Assembly: GCA_963383645.1 (NCBI GenBank)
Contig: OY726559.1
Span: forward strand, 114,304,777-114,368,776
From: Muscardinus avellanarius
Taxonomy: Eukaryota > Chordata > Mammalia > Rodentia > Gliridae
Direction of reading: 5' to 3'
Length of the DNA stretch: 64,000 nt
Shown here: piece by piece, positions 1-10,582 of the stretch
How positions within the stretch are numbered: the stretch's first letter is position 1
Layout of the letters: each line of letters begins with the position of its first letter
Translations under genes and position numbers: made by a program
The notes under the pieces: generated by a model
The model's database searches: none
Told to the model about the DNA's origin: nothing
Seen by the model: the letters and a program-made list of their open reading frames with translations, nothing else

Positions 1-267
1 GGAGGTGGTCCTGGTGAGCTTAGGGGATGGGAGGGAGCCCCAGGTGGACGCTGGTCCAGCAGTACTTCCTGCCCCCTTAGGTGCTTCGTAGCCAGGAAGC
101 GCAGAGGATGCCTGCGCAGGGACCCCGCTGAGTGGCACGTTTTTGGGGGATGTGGGTTGGGGTCCCTGAGTGCACAGCTGGCCTGGGGACCCCAGCAGAG
201 CCCCCGCCTTGGTCCCGTCTTGCCCCCCTGGCTCTGGAGCAGCCCTGTGCCCTCCTGCATCCCTCAG

Positions 268-394
268 AACCTGCCGGTGGAGACCCTGGGCCCTGAATCC
301 AGGACGGACCCAGAGTCCGAGAAAGCCGCCCAAGCCCCTGGCAGCCCCTCGAAGGCAGATGGTGAAGAATTAGCAGAGACCAAGGATGGAGAAG
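268..394 (+). CDS. PBXIP1: PBXIP1 coding exon (first seen in the window)
   Basis: The acceptor ccctcag ends at 267 and the donor gtaaca begins at 395. The exon reads NLPVETLGPESR... and ends DGE plus one base (phase 1). Human has SLPVETLGPASR in the same place. The short start-codon exon (human begins MASCPDSDNSWVL) must lie upstream. The first bases of the window contain a possible donor (gtgagc at 13), but no matching peptide could be confirmed. Confidence 0.93.
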
Positions 395-1310
395 GTAACA
401 GCCCCCCAGAGGGTAACGCCCCATAGTGCAGCCATTATTTCCCCCGGACCTTTAGCCTCAGTTTACCCGCTTCTTGCCTCATTCCACCCTGGATTTTCCT
501 GCCCCTTGCACCATGGCAGCTGAGTGAGTTCGGGAGGGGGCGGAGGTTTTTCCTGGGCCTTTTCTTCTACCACAGAGATCGGCTTCCAGACTGAAAGCCC
601 CCAGGCTGGTCCTGTCCTTCCAAAGGAGGCAGAGGCAGAGGCAGAGGTGAGGCCCCTCGCTGGGCGGGGCGCAGTAGGCGGGGCAGGCCCTGCTCACACC
701 TGTGTCGTCTGCTCAGGCTGCTTTGGGAGGTGACCCCACTACTGAGACCCCAGCCCCAGGGGACACAGCAGCGCAGGAAGACTTGCAGGACATTCCCGTG
801 ACAGTGAGCCTGGGTCCTGATGCTGGGGACCTGGAGAACCAGAGCCGTCCACATAGCCGGCCCTCCACCCCCAAAGCAGGTGAGAGCCCCTCTCCTTCTC
901 CCATTCCTTTCTCTTCATTCTTCCTTCCTTCCTTCCTTCCTTCCTCCTCCTCCTCCTCTTCTTCTTCCTCCTCCTCCTCCTCCTCTTCCTCCTCTTCCTC
1001 CTCCTCCTCCTCCTCCTTCTCCTCCTCCTCCCGTACTGGAGATGGAACCTAGGGGCATTCTACCTCCAAGCTACCCCACCGGCCCTATTTTTTATTCTTT
1101 ATTTTGAAACAGGGTCTCACTGAGTTGCAAAGGGCCTCACTAAGTAGCTGAGGCTGTCCTCGAACCGTGATCCTCCTGTCTCAGCCTCCTGAATACTGAG
1201 ATTACATGCATGTGTCACCATGCCTGCCTACTTTATTTTATTTTATTTTTTCTTGTACTAGGGATTGGACCTTGAGGCATTCTACCTCCAAGCTACAACT
1301 CCAGACCTAT

Positions 1311-1350
<40 letters not shown>

Positions 1351-1405
1351 TTTGTGGTGCTGTGGCTGGAACCCCAGGACATTCTACCTCCAAACTATAC
1401 CCCCA

Positions 1406-1443
<38 letters not shown>

Positions 1444-4053
1444 ATACTGGGGATTGAACCCAGGATTATTCTACCTCTGAACTACCCCACCAGCCATATT
1501 TTTTATTCTTTATTTTGAAACAGTGTCTCACTGAGTTGCAAAAGGCCTCACTAAGTAGTAGCTGAGGCTGTCGGGAACCAAGATCCTCCTTTCTCAGCCT
1601 CCCACATACTGGAATTACAAGCGTGGGCCACCACTTGGCCCGTTTTATTTTTTATTTGGAAGCAGGGTCTCACTAAGTAGCAGAGGGCCTCACTAAGTTG
1701 TTGGGGCTGGCAGTAAACCTGCAATCCTCCTGTCTCCACCTCCCAAAAATTTCAGTCTTCTCTGAGAAGGTGTGGGGAGGGAGCAGCCATTGCCTCTGAG
1801 CATATGCTCAGGTCTGAGCCCTGGGACCAAGCAGCTCTCTGTCCCCCTCACCAACACCCTGAGCATCCAGGGCCCAGAGGTTGCAGGGCCCAGAGGTGGG
1901 GCCACGCTTCAGGGCCCGCGTCTGATTGGCTCTCTCTCCTCTGCCGTGGGACCACCTCTCTTCTTGCTTCCAAACTCAACTCTCGCTTTCAGAGTCCCTT
2001 CCTTGTGCTGGCTCTGAGCCCAGGAGGAGGGAGGTGGGTGGTCCATGGGGTGCAAAGAAGAAGTCTAGTTAAGGGGCTCTCCTGGGAGGGGGATGATTCA
2101 GTCAGGGACAGGTTGAGGGCAAGGGGAAGCAGGGTGGCTGGAGGTGCCACTGGGGCTGAGGCCAAGCCTGCAGTGTCCACAGATGATGGGGCCCTGTCCC
2201 TGTCCCATGCTGATGGGTGATAGAAGAGGGAGAGGCTGGGGCCTGGCTACATCTAGGGGTGACTTAGGAGGTCAGAGATGATGCAGGGACCCAAGACAGG
2301 TACCGTGAGGCCCATGAAGAGGATGGACTATTGAACCACTGGGTATGAGGGGGGAGGGCGGCTCAGAGGGCAGCAGGGGTGCCGCTCCTTGACTTGGGGG
2401 GACTCCAGAAAGAGCCTGTATGAAGGGCAGCATGTTGAATATTTAAAGGTCCCCGAGGGCCTGGCGTGGTGGCGCACGCTTGTCATCCCAGCATTTGGGA
2501 GGCTGAGATGGGAGGAGAGCAGTTTGTGGACAACTTTAGCTACTTAGTGAGGCCCTTTGTAACTCAGAATTTGTTTTCAAATAAGGAACAAAAAAATGGT
2601 ATGGGGGTGTAGCTAGGCGGTAGAGCGCCCCAGGGTTCCATCCCCAATACCACACACACACACAAAAAAAAAAAAGAAAAAAATTAGGGCTGGGGTGCCA
2701 GGTGTGGTGGCTCACGCTTGTAAGAGACAGGAGGATTGCGCAGGTTTGAAGCCAGCTGTGCTGGCTTAAGAGACCCTGTTTCTAAATAAAAAGTATAAAA
2801 TAGGTCTGGGAGTGTAGCCCAGAGGTAGAAGGGCTTCCAGGAACCCCAGTACCACACACAAAAAAATAGGTCTGGGGGTTTTGCTTGGAAGTAGAATGCC
2901 CCGAGTTCTATCCCTAGTACTTAAAAAAAACCAAAACAAACAAACAAACAAACAAACAAACAAAAAAACAATAAAAGTCCCTGAGGGGAGTGGCTGTAGG
3001 CTCTCAGACATACAGGCCTGGCCCTCCTGGGAGCCCTGGAAGGGGTATAGGTTTGGGACCATCTGCTCTGGGGGGAGTCAGTGGGTGGGGGAGAGAGTTG
3101 TGGCCACTTGGCTAGTGAGGAAGCAGAGAACCAGGACAGGTGCCCAGGTTTAAGACAGGGAAGAGCCAGGCACAGACCAAGGAGTGGCCAGGGAGCTCCA
3201 AGGGGCCCAGGGGTGTCGACCCCTGCAGCAGCTTAGTGACGGAGGAAGGGTGGGGGACGCTTTTAGGATGCAGTGGCCCTCATCCTTTGTGGAGTGATAG
3301 GACAGGTGGGGTTGGGACGTCCCCTACGGCCAGGTGGGAACAGGCAGGGCCTCTGTGTCCCGGCTCTGTGCCAGGGCTGGGGGCCTCCCGGGGCTGTCCC
3401 CCACTGCTCCTCTCCAGCCCGTGTCTCGTGTCTCACTGTCCTGTCCCGTCCTTCCTCCAGCCTGGATCAGGGAAGAGGTCCTCGGCTCCAGCACCGAGGA
3501 CGACACTGACCTGGACGTGGAGGGTCTGCGGAGACGCCGGGGCCGGGAGCCCAGCCTGCCCCAGCGCCCCCTGGCACCCGTGGATGTGGAGGAGAAGGCC
3601 CGGGGCGAGGGCACGGGTGGGGAGCTGGGCATCTCCCTCAACATGTGCCTCCTCGGGGCCCTGGTGCTGCTGGGCCTGGGGATCCTGCTCTTCTCGGGTG
3701 AGTGCGCTGCCTGCCCTCCCTGCCTCCCTCCCGCCTTCCCCACCCCGTCCAGTCCCCTCACCAGACTCCTCTCCATCATCAGGGGGCCTCTGGGAGCTGG
3801 AGACGGGTAAGTGCAGGACTGGGAGCCCTGCCTCTGCTTGTCTCTGTGCATGTGTGCATGCGTGCCTGTGTGTCCACAGGCGTGTGTAGTGTGCACACGT
3901 GTGTGTGTTCTCTGGATTGGGAGTCAGAGTTTTAGGGATTGCACCTTATTTCTCAGGTTTTTTTTTTTTTTTTTTTTTTGGTGGTACTGGAGATGGAACC
4001 CAGCAGCATTGTACCTCTGAGCTACACACCAGCCCTATTTTTTAGTCTTTTTA

Positions 4054-4102
<49 letters not shown>

Positions 4103-5555
4103 TTGCGGTATTGGAGATGGAACCCAGGGGCATTCTATCTCTGAGCTATACCCCCCAGCCCTATTTTTTATTCTTTATTTGGAAACAGGGTCTCACTGAG
4201 TTGCAAAGGGCCTCACTAAGCAATAGGTAAGGCTGTCCGCAAACCACAATCCTCCTCTCTCAGCCTCCCAAATGCTGGGATTACAAGTGTGCACTACCAC
4301 ACTCGGCTAGTCTTTTTATTTTTGAATCAGGGTCTCCCTGAGTTGCAAAGGGCCTCGCTAAGTGGCTGAGGCTGTCCATGAACCACGATCCTCCAATCCT
4401 CCGGTCTCCACCTCCCAAATGCTGGGATTACAAGTGTTTGGCACTATGCCCGGCTTTATTTTTTATTTTAAAACAGGATCTCACTGAATTGCAGAGGGCC
4501 TCACTAAGCAGCTGAGGCTGTCCATATACTGTGGTCTTGTCCCAGCCTCCCAAATTCTGGGATTACAAACCTACACTACTGCCCCCAGCTTTATATTTTA
4601 TTTTATTTTATTTTATTTTATTGCGTTACTGGGATGGAACCCAGGAACATTCTACTTACAAGCTCCACCCCCAGCCTTGTTTTTTATTCTTTATTTTGAA
4701 ACAGGGTCTCATCAAGTTGCAAAGGGTCTCACTAAGTAGTAGCTGAGGCTGTCAGTGAACCACAATCCTCCTGTCTCAGCCTCCAGAATGTTGGGATTAC
4801 AAGCATGTGCCACCACGCCTGGCTTATTTCTGTTATTGACCTTGTTATCTGTTCAGATGATCCCCTCCCTTCACCTCCCAGGATCTCTCAGTTGTAGGGT
4901 GTGTTGAGGACCAGAGGGGTGACCGAGTGGGTGTGTGGGGCCGGAGGCATGGGGGCTCTGTGTGCCTTGGGGCAGGCTCAGGACCTTGCTTTCCCGCAGG
5001 ACCCATGGAGGAAACAGAGCTGCAGGTCTTCCCAGATACTGGCTCAGAGGCAGAGTCGGCGGCAGCTACCGCAGGGGACGACGGGCAGGTAAGTGTGGCC
5101 AGCTCCTGGGTGTGTGGGGCCTGGTGGGAGGAACCAGGGCTGCCTGAGACGCAGCACCTGGTGACTGGCTCTTCTGCACTCAGGATGGGTCCAGGGAACA
5201 GCTGCAGGCGTCCATGTTCCCTGACAGTGTCCCCAGCCTGCAGAGCATGGGCCTCCTGCTGGACAAGCTGGCCAAGGAGAACCAGGACATTCGGCTGCTC
5301 CAAGCCCAGCTGCAGGTGGGCACGGTGGGCAGGATGGCCCCTGTATGGGCTCCACCAGCCCACCACAGCCAGGTGTCTGCCCTGAGACTTCCCCAGAGGC
5401 TTACATCTCCAGCCCTCCCTCGCCCACCTCCCTGCTTCACATGGAGGCCCCTGCCATCCTTTACATGCACCACATTTCTGTTGAATTGGTACGGTTTTCC
5501 TGGAACAGTGGAAGATGTTCTTTCTTTCTTTCTTCCTTCCTTCCTTCCTTCCTTC

Positions 5556-5610
<55 letters not shown>

Positions 5611-5664
5611 TTTTGTGGTACTAGACATGGAACCCAGGGGCATTCTACCTCTGAGCTCAGCTGA

Positions 5665-5712
<48 letters not shown>

Positions 5713-8700
5713 TGAGTGTGGGCATGGAATCCAGGGACATTCGACCTCTGAACTACACCCCCTACCCTATTTTTTTTTATTCTTTTTTTTTTTTTTTTTT
5801 GTGGTACTGGGGGTGGAACCCAAGGGCTCTTCTACCTCTGGACTATACTCCCAGACCTATTTTATGCTTTATTTGGAAACAGGGTCTCGCTAAGTTGCTG
5901 AGAGCCTCACTAAGTAGCTGAGGCTGGCTTTAAACCTGTGTGATCCTCCTGTCTCAGCCTCCCAAGCGCGGGGATTACAAGCATGCGCCACCAGGCCTGG
6001 CTTTTATTCTTTATTTTGAAACAGGGTCTCACTAAGTTGCAGAGAGCCTCACTAAGTAGCTGAGGCTGGCTGCAAACTGTGATCCTCCAGTCTCAGCCTC
6101 CTAAATGCTGGGATTATAAGTGTGCACCACCATGCCTGGCTCGATTTTTTTTTATTATTCTTTATTTTTGAAACAGGGTCTCACTAAGTTGTGGAGGGCC
6201 TCAATAAGTATCTGGGACTGGTCGCAAACTGATTCTCCTGTCTCAACCTCCCAAATGCTGGGGTTACAAATGTGTACCATCACACAGGGCCTATGAAAGA
6301 GGAATTTTTTTTTTTTTTTGGGTGGTACTGGGGGTGGAACCCAGGGCCTTTTCTACCTCCGGGCTATACTCCCAGACCTATTTTCTATTTTATTTTGAAA
6401 CAGGGTCTCACTGAGTTGCAAAGGGCCTCACTAAGTAGCTGAGACTGACTGTGAACTGTGATCCTCCAGTCTCGGCCTCCCAAATGGTAGGATTACAAGT
6501 GTGAACCACCACGCCCGTCCTGTGGAAGAGGGTTTAAAGAATATGCAGGGCTAGCACCAAGTGCTGCACTCGATGAATAATGTCTGTTCTGGGTACTGGA
6601 GGTGGACACAGGGCCACAGCAGACATGTTATTGGCTAGCTTTAGGGGACTCCAAGAAGCATGTGCTGAGCTGAGTGTAATGAGCTGAGTGCCCTTACTTG
6701 GGAGGCTGAGGCAGGAGGATGGCAGGTTCAAGGACAGCCTCTGCAATTTATTTATTTATTTGTTTGTTTGTTTATTTATTTATTTATTTATTTTGGTGGT
6801 GCTGGGAAGCCTCTGTAATTTAGTGAGGCCCTTAGCAACTTAGTGAGACCTTGTTTCAAAAAAAAAGAGGAAGCCGTGCATGGTGGCACATGCTTGTAAT
6901 CCCAGCATTTGGTAAACTGAGACAGGAGGATCACGGTTTGCTGACAGCCTCGGCTACTTAGTGAGGCCCTCTGCAACTCAGTGACACCCTGTTTCAAAAT
7001 AAAAGAATAGCTGAGCGTGGTGGTACACGCTTGTAATCCCTGCGCTTGGGAGGTGGAGACAGGAGGATCGCGCAGGTTCGAAGCCCCTTGCTGGCTTAAG
7101 AGACTCTGTTTCCAAATAAAATATAAAACAGGTCTGGGAGTGTAGCCCGGATGTAGAAAGGTTCCACCCCCAGTAACACCAAAAAAATAAAAAATTAAAA
7201 ATTAAAAATAGGGCTGCAGCTGGGTGTGGGCTTGTAATCCCAGCTTTCAGGAGGCTGAGACCTGAGGATCATGGTTCATGGCCAGCCTCAGCTACTTAGT
7301 GAGGCCCTTTGCAACTCAGTGAGACCCTGTTTCCAAATAAAGAATAAAAAATAGGGCAGGGGGTGTATCTCGGAGGTAGAATGCCCCTGGATTCCATCCC
7401 CAGTACCGCAAAAAAAAAAAAAAAAAAAAAAAAGAATTAGGGCTGGAGGGGTAGCTTGGAGATAGAATGTCCCTGAGTTTCATCCCCAGTACTGCAAAGA
7501 AAGAGAAAGAAAGAAAAAAGAAAAAAGAAGGAAAGATGCATATGCTTATAGAAGCTGAGGCCAAGGATGGAATTTGAGGACCCCACGGTGTGGCCCAGCA
7601 TGGGGGAGGGGGCTGAGAACCAAGTCATCTCAGTGTCTCAGGCTGCCAAATGGGGCTTGGGCCGTCCACTCTAATGGCTTTGGAACGGGAACACTTAGGT
7701 TTGGGCCCCACCCTGACAAGGACTCCCCGTGGTTTCTTCCATCCCTACCACATTCCAGGCCCAGAAAGAGGAGCTTCAGAGCCTGATGCACCAGCCCAAA
7801 GGGCTGCAGGAGGAGAACGCGCGGCTTCGGGGTGCCCTGCAGCAGGGCGAGGCCTCCCAGCGCGCCCTGGAGTCGGAGCTGCGGCAGCTGAGGGCCCGGC
7901 TGCAGGGGCTGGAGGCCGGCTGCGTGCGCGGCGCAGATGGGGTGTGCCTCAGCTGGGGCAGAGGCCCGCAGGGTGACCAGGCCGCCAAGGAGCCAGACCC
8001 CAGCTTCCTGGAGCAGAAGGAGCAGCTGGAGGCCGAGGCCCAGGCGCTGAGGCAGCAGCTGCAGCAGCAGCGGAGGCTGCTGGGCTCCGTGCAGCAGGAT
8101 CTGCAGAAGGGCCTCCGGGAGGCCGGCCGCGGCGCGCCTGCCCATGCCGGCCTGGCCGAGCTGGGCCACAGGCTGGTCCAGACGCTGCAAGGGCTGGGGA
8201 ACCGGGGCCAGGACTCGGGGGTCCCCACCAATGCCTCAGAGCCCTGGCGTCAGAAGCCCCGCTTCCAGAGTCCCAGGGAAGCTGGTGGGAAGGAGAGGTG
8301 GCGTGATGGGCAGAAGGACCAGAAGGCCGAGCACTGGAAGCAAAGGAAACCGGAGTCTGGCTGGGAAAGGAAGACGAGCTGGGGGGGTGAGGAGGACAGG
8401 GACCTGGCAGGGGGCAGGAAGGAGGGCAAGCGACAAGACCACAAGGAGCCCCCAAGGAAAAGCGGGGGCCCTCACGCCGAAGGGAAGCACAAGCATCCTC
8501 GCTGGGGGGAAGGGGCCAAAGACAGCCGCGGACCCCCGCACCCCTGGGAAGAACTGGCCAGGCACAAGCTCCGCGCGCCCCAGGGCTGCTCGGGGGTGGC
8601 CGAGTGTGCCCGGCAGGAGGGCCTGGCGCCCGTGGGGCGGCAGGAGCTGGCCTCTCTGCTGAGGACCTACCTGGCGCGGCTGCCCTGGGCCGGGCCGCTG

Positions 8701-9403
8701 ACCCAGGAGCTCCCCTTGTCGCCCACCTACTTTGGGGAGGACGGCGTCTTCCGGCATGACCGCCTCCGCTTCCGGGATTTTGTGGATGCCTTGGAGGACA
8801 GCCTGGAGGAGGTGGCCGTGCGTCACACGGGGGACGATGACGAGGTGGACGACTTCGAGGACTTCATCTTCAGCCACTTTGGAGACGAAGCCCTGAAAAA
8901 GAAGTGGGTGGCTCTGGGGGGCTGGGACCTGCTAGGAGGGACGCGGGGAGCAGGACGGGGAGGATAGCTTTAGTTGGAGGAGTTCTCTTCACTTTGGGGT
9001 CCCAGCGGCATCTCCTGGGGAAGGCACCGCCACATTGCTGTGCTCCCTAGAGACACCACAGTGATGGGTCCCCTTTGGCTCAGGGTGTTGGGGAGATTGT
9101 GCCTTCCTGCCTCCCCAGAGCCTGGAACCTTGATCCTGGGAGGCCAGGTCACCCCCTGACACCCCCACCCCCACCCCCAGTGTATAGCCATGATCGGCAG
9201 AGTTGGCTTCAGTAAGAACAGAGATGGGTCCCCTCTTTTGGGGGACCCCTCCAGCTCTCCCTAAAGGCCTCTCCCTGCCCTCCGTGTCTCTCCACAGGTC
9301 AGGGAAGAAGGACAAGCACTCGAGGAACCCCAGAGATGTGGGGCCCAGGGAGGAGCACGGCCACCGCCCCCACTATCCCCACCACCACCACCCCCGCGGC
9401 TGA
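268..9403 (+). CDS. PBXIP1: PBXIP1 (HPIP), PBX-interacting protein, 5'-partial, nine coding exons
   Basis: The spliced CDS joins 268-394, 576-646, 717-879, 3461-3697, 3783-3806, 5000-5088, 5184-5315, 7759-8903 and 9298-9403. It gives about 697 visible residues; human has 731 and about 17 N-terminal residues lie upstream. All junctions are GT-AG and keep frame. Visible layout: an acidic Ser/Pro/Glu-rich N-terminus; a hydrophobic segment at about 178-198 (LNMCLLGALVLLGLGILLFS); coiled coils at about 260-335 and 364-405; a charged K/R/E/W-rich stretch; an LXXLL motif (LASLL, about 578-582); an acidic patch DDDEVDDFEDF (about 640-650); and a His-rich tail HYPHHHHPRG. Known of the family: the protein shuttles between cytosol and nucleus, binds PBX proteins and blocks their DNA binding, contacts oestrogen receptors and associates with microtubules. 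It is a paralogue of CCPG1, an ER-phagy receptor, which fits the membrane-like segment. The match to human PBXIP1 is from memory but extensive. Confidence 0.97.
576..646 (+). CDS. PBXIP1: PBXIP1 coding exon, 71 nt
   Basis: The acceptor taccacag ends at 575 and the donor gtgagg starts at 647. It reads (E)IGFQTESPQAGPVLPKEAEAEAE, matching human FQTESPQSGS. The exon ends in phase 0 with a short Glu-Ala repeat made by a gcagag hexamer repeat. The following intron is only 70 nt. Confidence 0.93.
717..879 (+). CDS. PBXIP1: PBXIP1 coding exon, 163 nt
   Basis: The acceptor gctcag ends at 716 and the donor gtgaga starts at 880. It encodes AALGGDPTTETPAPGDTAAQ ... PSTPKA. This is the poorly conserved, acidic and Pro/Thr-rich N-terminal region. 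The end is in phase 1, completing the Ala codon with the next exon, as in human KAAWIREE. Confidence 0.94.
880..1031. repeat. Pyrimidine microsatellite in PBXIP1 intron
   Basis: A (TTCC)n tract from about 922 runs into an impure (TCC)n/(TTC)n tract up to 1031. It abuts the T-rich tail side of an antisense SINE, so it most likely grew from that SINE's A-tail. Its translation gives only poly-Ser or poly-Pro shadows. Confidence 0.85.
1032..1755 (-). repeat. Antisense B1-dID SINE copies, one with three tandem ID modules
   Basis: A full antisense copy occupies about 1033-1226. A second element has ID-like modules at about 1253-1304, 1353-1408 and 1441-1497, separated by (TTTA)n and T tracts, and then a B1-like half to 1640. 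A further left-arm fragment reaches about 1748. Antisense hallmarks are tactggggatggaaccc and cagggtctcact. All of it is intronic to PBXIP1. Confidence 0.85.
1756..2456. other. Unique intronic sequence of PBXIP1
   Basis: About 700 bp without recognisable repeats, moderately GC-rich. Open frames here (for example a 138-codon frame at 1804-2220) lack family resemblance and lie within an intron. I see no exon with convincing splice sites and no human PBXIP1 counterpart. Confidence 0.6.
2457..2985 (+). repeat. Sense B1-dID SINEs and a lone ID module
   Basis: One sense copy at about 2459-2685 ends in a CA/A tail. A second at about 2696-2867 belongs to the short-arm subfamily, with gggcttccaggaacccc in the right half. 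An ID-only module at about 2868-2930 ends in a (CAAA)n tail to 2972. Confidence 0.85.
2986..3460. other. Unique intron sequence ending in the branch/pyrimidine tract
   Basis: Repeat-free sequence leads to the exon at 3461. The last 40 nt (tgtcctgtcccgtccttcctccag) form a strong polypyrimidine tract and acceptor. Nothing else was recognised. Confidence 0.6.
3461..3697 (+). CDS. PBXIP1: PBXIP1 coding exon with the hydrophobic segment
   Basis: The acceptor cctccag ends at 3460 and the donor gtgagt starts at 3698. It encodes (A)WIREEVLGSSTEDDTDLDVE, an Arg-rich LRRRRGRE stretch, then ELGISLNMCLLGALVLLGLG and LLFSG. The roughly 20-residue uninterrupted hydrophobic run is nearly identical to human and looks like a single membrane-spanning or membrane-dipping helix. 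The Arg cluster before it could also act as a nuclear localisation signal. Confidence 0.97.
3783..3806 (+). CDS. PBXIP1: PBXIP1 24-nt microexon
   Basis: The acceptor ctccatcatcag ends at 3782 and the donor gtaagt starts at 3807. With the flanking split codons it encodes GGLWELETG, aligned to human GGLSESETG. It is in frame at both ends, so skipping would delete exactly eight residues without a frameshift. The upstream intron is 85 nt. Confidence 0.9.
3807..4999. repeat. PBXIP1 intron: TG-rich stretch and antisense SINE cluster
   Basis: A TG-rich region spans 3845-3910. A run of antisense B1-dID copies or fragments occupies about 3958-4824, including a pure (ATT)n tail at 4055-4102 and a (TTTTA)n tail at about 4592-4620. 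About 175 bp of unique sequence precedes the exon at 5000. Confidence 0.8.
5000..5088 (+). CDS. PBXIP1: PBXIP1 coding exon, 89 nt
   Basis: The acceptor ttcccgcag ends at 4999 and the donor gtaagt starts at 5089. It encodes (G)PMEETELQVFPDTGSEAESA ... GDDGQ, the acidic linker after the hydrophobic segment. Phase is 2 in and 0 out. The following intron is 95 nt. Confidence 0.94.
5184..5315 (+). CDS. PBXIP1: PBXIP1 coding exon, start of coiled coil
   Basis: The acceptor gcactcag ends at 5183 and the donor gtgggc starts at 5316. It encodes DGSREQLQ..., then GLLLDKLAKENQDIRLLQAQ, the start of the leucine-heptad coiled coil. Length is 132 nt (44 codons) and both boundaries are phase 0. Confidence 0.96.
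5316..7758. repeat. Large PBXIP1 intron: microsatellites and SINE cluster
   Basis: Unique sequence runs to about 5515. A (TTCC)n/(TTTC)n tract spans about 5519-5610 and (GT)n 5670-5710. Antisense SINEs fill about 5611-6525, a mixed stretch with (ATTT)n/(GTTT)n spans about 6741-6793, and sense copies fill about 6880-7540. The last 215 bp before the exon at 7759 are unique and end in the acceptor cacattccag. Confidence 0.8.
7759..8903 (+). CDS. PBXIP1: PBXIP1 large coding exon (coiled coils, LXXLL, acidic patch)
   Basis: The acceptor cacattccag ends at 7758 and the donor gtgggt starts at 8904. It encodes 381 codons plus two bases. It starts AQKEELQSLMHQPKG, continues with heptad-rich coiled coils, a basic/Trp-rich stretch, LASLL, HDRLRFRDFVDALEDSLEEV and DDDEVDDFEDFIFSHFGDEA. 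Compared with human as I remember it, there are small in-frame gaps: about 12 residues in the charged region, about six before the LXXLL helix, and one Phe in FSHFFGD. The frame is open throughout. The donor after AA is weak but joins correctly to Ser-Gly-Lys-Lys in the next exon. Confidence 0.98.
8904..9297. other. Last PBXIP1 intron, unique sequence
   Basis: A 394-bp GC-rich intron without SINE. It ends with a long pyrimidine tract and acceptor (gtctctccacag). No other feature was recognised. Confidence 0.75.
9298..9403 (+). CDS. PBXIP1: PBXIP1 terminal coding exon
   Basis: The acceptor ctccacag ends at 9297. It encodes (K)SGKKDKHSRNPRDVGPREEH followed by GHRPHYPHHHHPRG and the stop TGA at 9401-9403. 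Human ends in the same way with a His run followed by RG. The basic SGKKDKH and His-rich tail are conserved in character. Confidence 0.97.
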
Positions 9404-10191
9404 GCCCTGCCCTGCCCTGGGCCCAGCCAAGATGCCGGGTGTTATCTGACCCCTGGAGGCCGGGATCCCACCAGCCACCTGGCACCTCCGGATGGGTGAT
9501 GGGACATCCTTCAAAGAGGAGCCTGCCAGCACCCAGCCCTGCACAGTCACTTTGCCTTTACCCTAGAAAAAAGGCCTTAGCTGGACCACGCTTTGGTGTG
9601 TATGCAAATATATGCAAATGAGCTGCGTAGGCCACACCCCTGTGATGGAGGCAGGGTCAAGGTCAGGGGGAGAAGAACCCTGTGTGGAGCCAGGAGGGGA
9701 TGCGGATTCTGAAGCCAACATGCTGTGATGCACGTAGCCACCAACCCCGTGCCCCTGGGGCCTGGGTGCCAGCTGGAGGCCCAGCAGGACTTGCCCTGGG
9801 ATCTCCTTGGACTTGGCATCAGCTGTCCCTAGGAGGTGAAGTCCCTTTTTATTTACCCCTGCTTCTCTGCCTGCCTGACCTTGCCTCCTTGAACTCTCTG
9901 CGTGGGGCTCTGTCACCAGGGGTGTTTGCTGAGCACAGGGAACACCTCGAAGCTGCCACCTGCAGCTCCACCCCTCTGCCAAGCCCCCCACCTCACCCCA
10001 CCCTCTCAGCAGAGCCCAGGCCCTCCGAGCCAGAGCGCTGTCCCCATCTTGAGCTGCACCCTGGGGAGGGGGGAAAGGAGGGCTCAGGTCCAGGCCAGCA
10101 CCATGGGCATGTTAATTTCTGGGAAACTTGGGATTCTTATCCTTAAAAAAGAGCCGAGAAAGAGATTAAATAAAGTAACATAAGAATAACA
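9404..10191 (+). other. PBXIP1: PBXIP1 3' untranslated region
   Basis: About 790 bp of unique sequence follow the stop codon and end just past tandem poly(A) hexamers. No SINE lies inside. The exact cleavage position is inferred to be 10185-10200 from the signal spacing. Confidence 0.8.
10165..10174 (+). promoter_or_regulatory. PBXIP1: PBXIP1 polyadenylation signals ATTAAA/AATAAA overlapping
   Basis: ATTAAA at 10165-10170 overlaps AATAAA at 10169-10174, about 770 bp after the stop codon. This is the only canonical signal in the right place for PBXIP1. Confidence 0.85.
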
Positions 10192-10208
10192 CTTGTCTTA
10201 TTATATTT

Positions 10209-10571
10209 TTTAATATATTTTTATTGGTGCTTTGTAGTCAAACATCTCAATGGAATACAAGACCTGTGGAGATATACATACATCACCCAATTAGCCCTTA
10301 TCCAATCCCCATCCCATCCCTCCCCCTTCCTCTATCCCATACTTGATTTAGTGATTGATTTTTTTTTTTTTTTTTTTTGGTGGTACTGGGGGTGGAACCC
10401 AGGGGCGTTCTACCTCCAGGTTACACTCCCAGACCTATTTTTATATTTTATTTGGAAACGGTCTCACTAAGTTGCTGAGAGCCTCACTAAGTAGCTGAGG
10501 CTGGCTTCGAACCTGTGCCATCCTCCTGTCTCCTACGCGCTGGGATTACAAGCATGCGCCACCATGCCTGG
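10209..10571 (-). mobile_element. SINE/L1 chimeric retrotransposon with 17-bp target-site duplication
   Basis: On the minus strand it reads: a SINE (B1 half then ID half), its A tail (complement of the T run at about 10360-10378), a polypurine stretch (complement of cccatccctcccccttcctc, about 10312-10331), an L1-3'UTR-like end and an A-rich tail. The whole block is flanked by identical cttgtcttattatattt at 10192-10208 and 10572-10588. The SINE has no separate duplication of its own at its junction with the L1-like part. The L1 assignment rests on the G-rich polypurine tract and resemblance to rodent L1 ends. Confidence 0.65.
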
Positions 10572-10582
10572 CTTGTCTTATT

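Noticed and set aside
1..18. Possible end of an upstream PBXIP1 exon (gtgagc at 13)
   Set aside because: The few bases before it do not give the expected human-like peptide in the right phase, so it was not annotated.
3324..3896. 190-codon minus-strand frame across a PBXIP1 exon
   Set aside because: A shadow of the coding exon at 3461-3697 and its GC-rich flanks.
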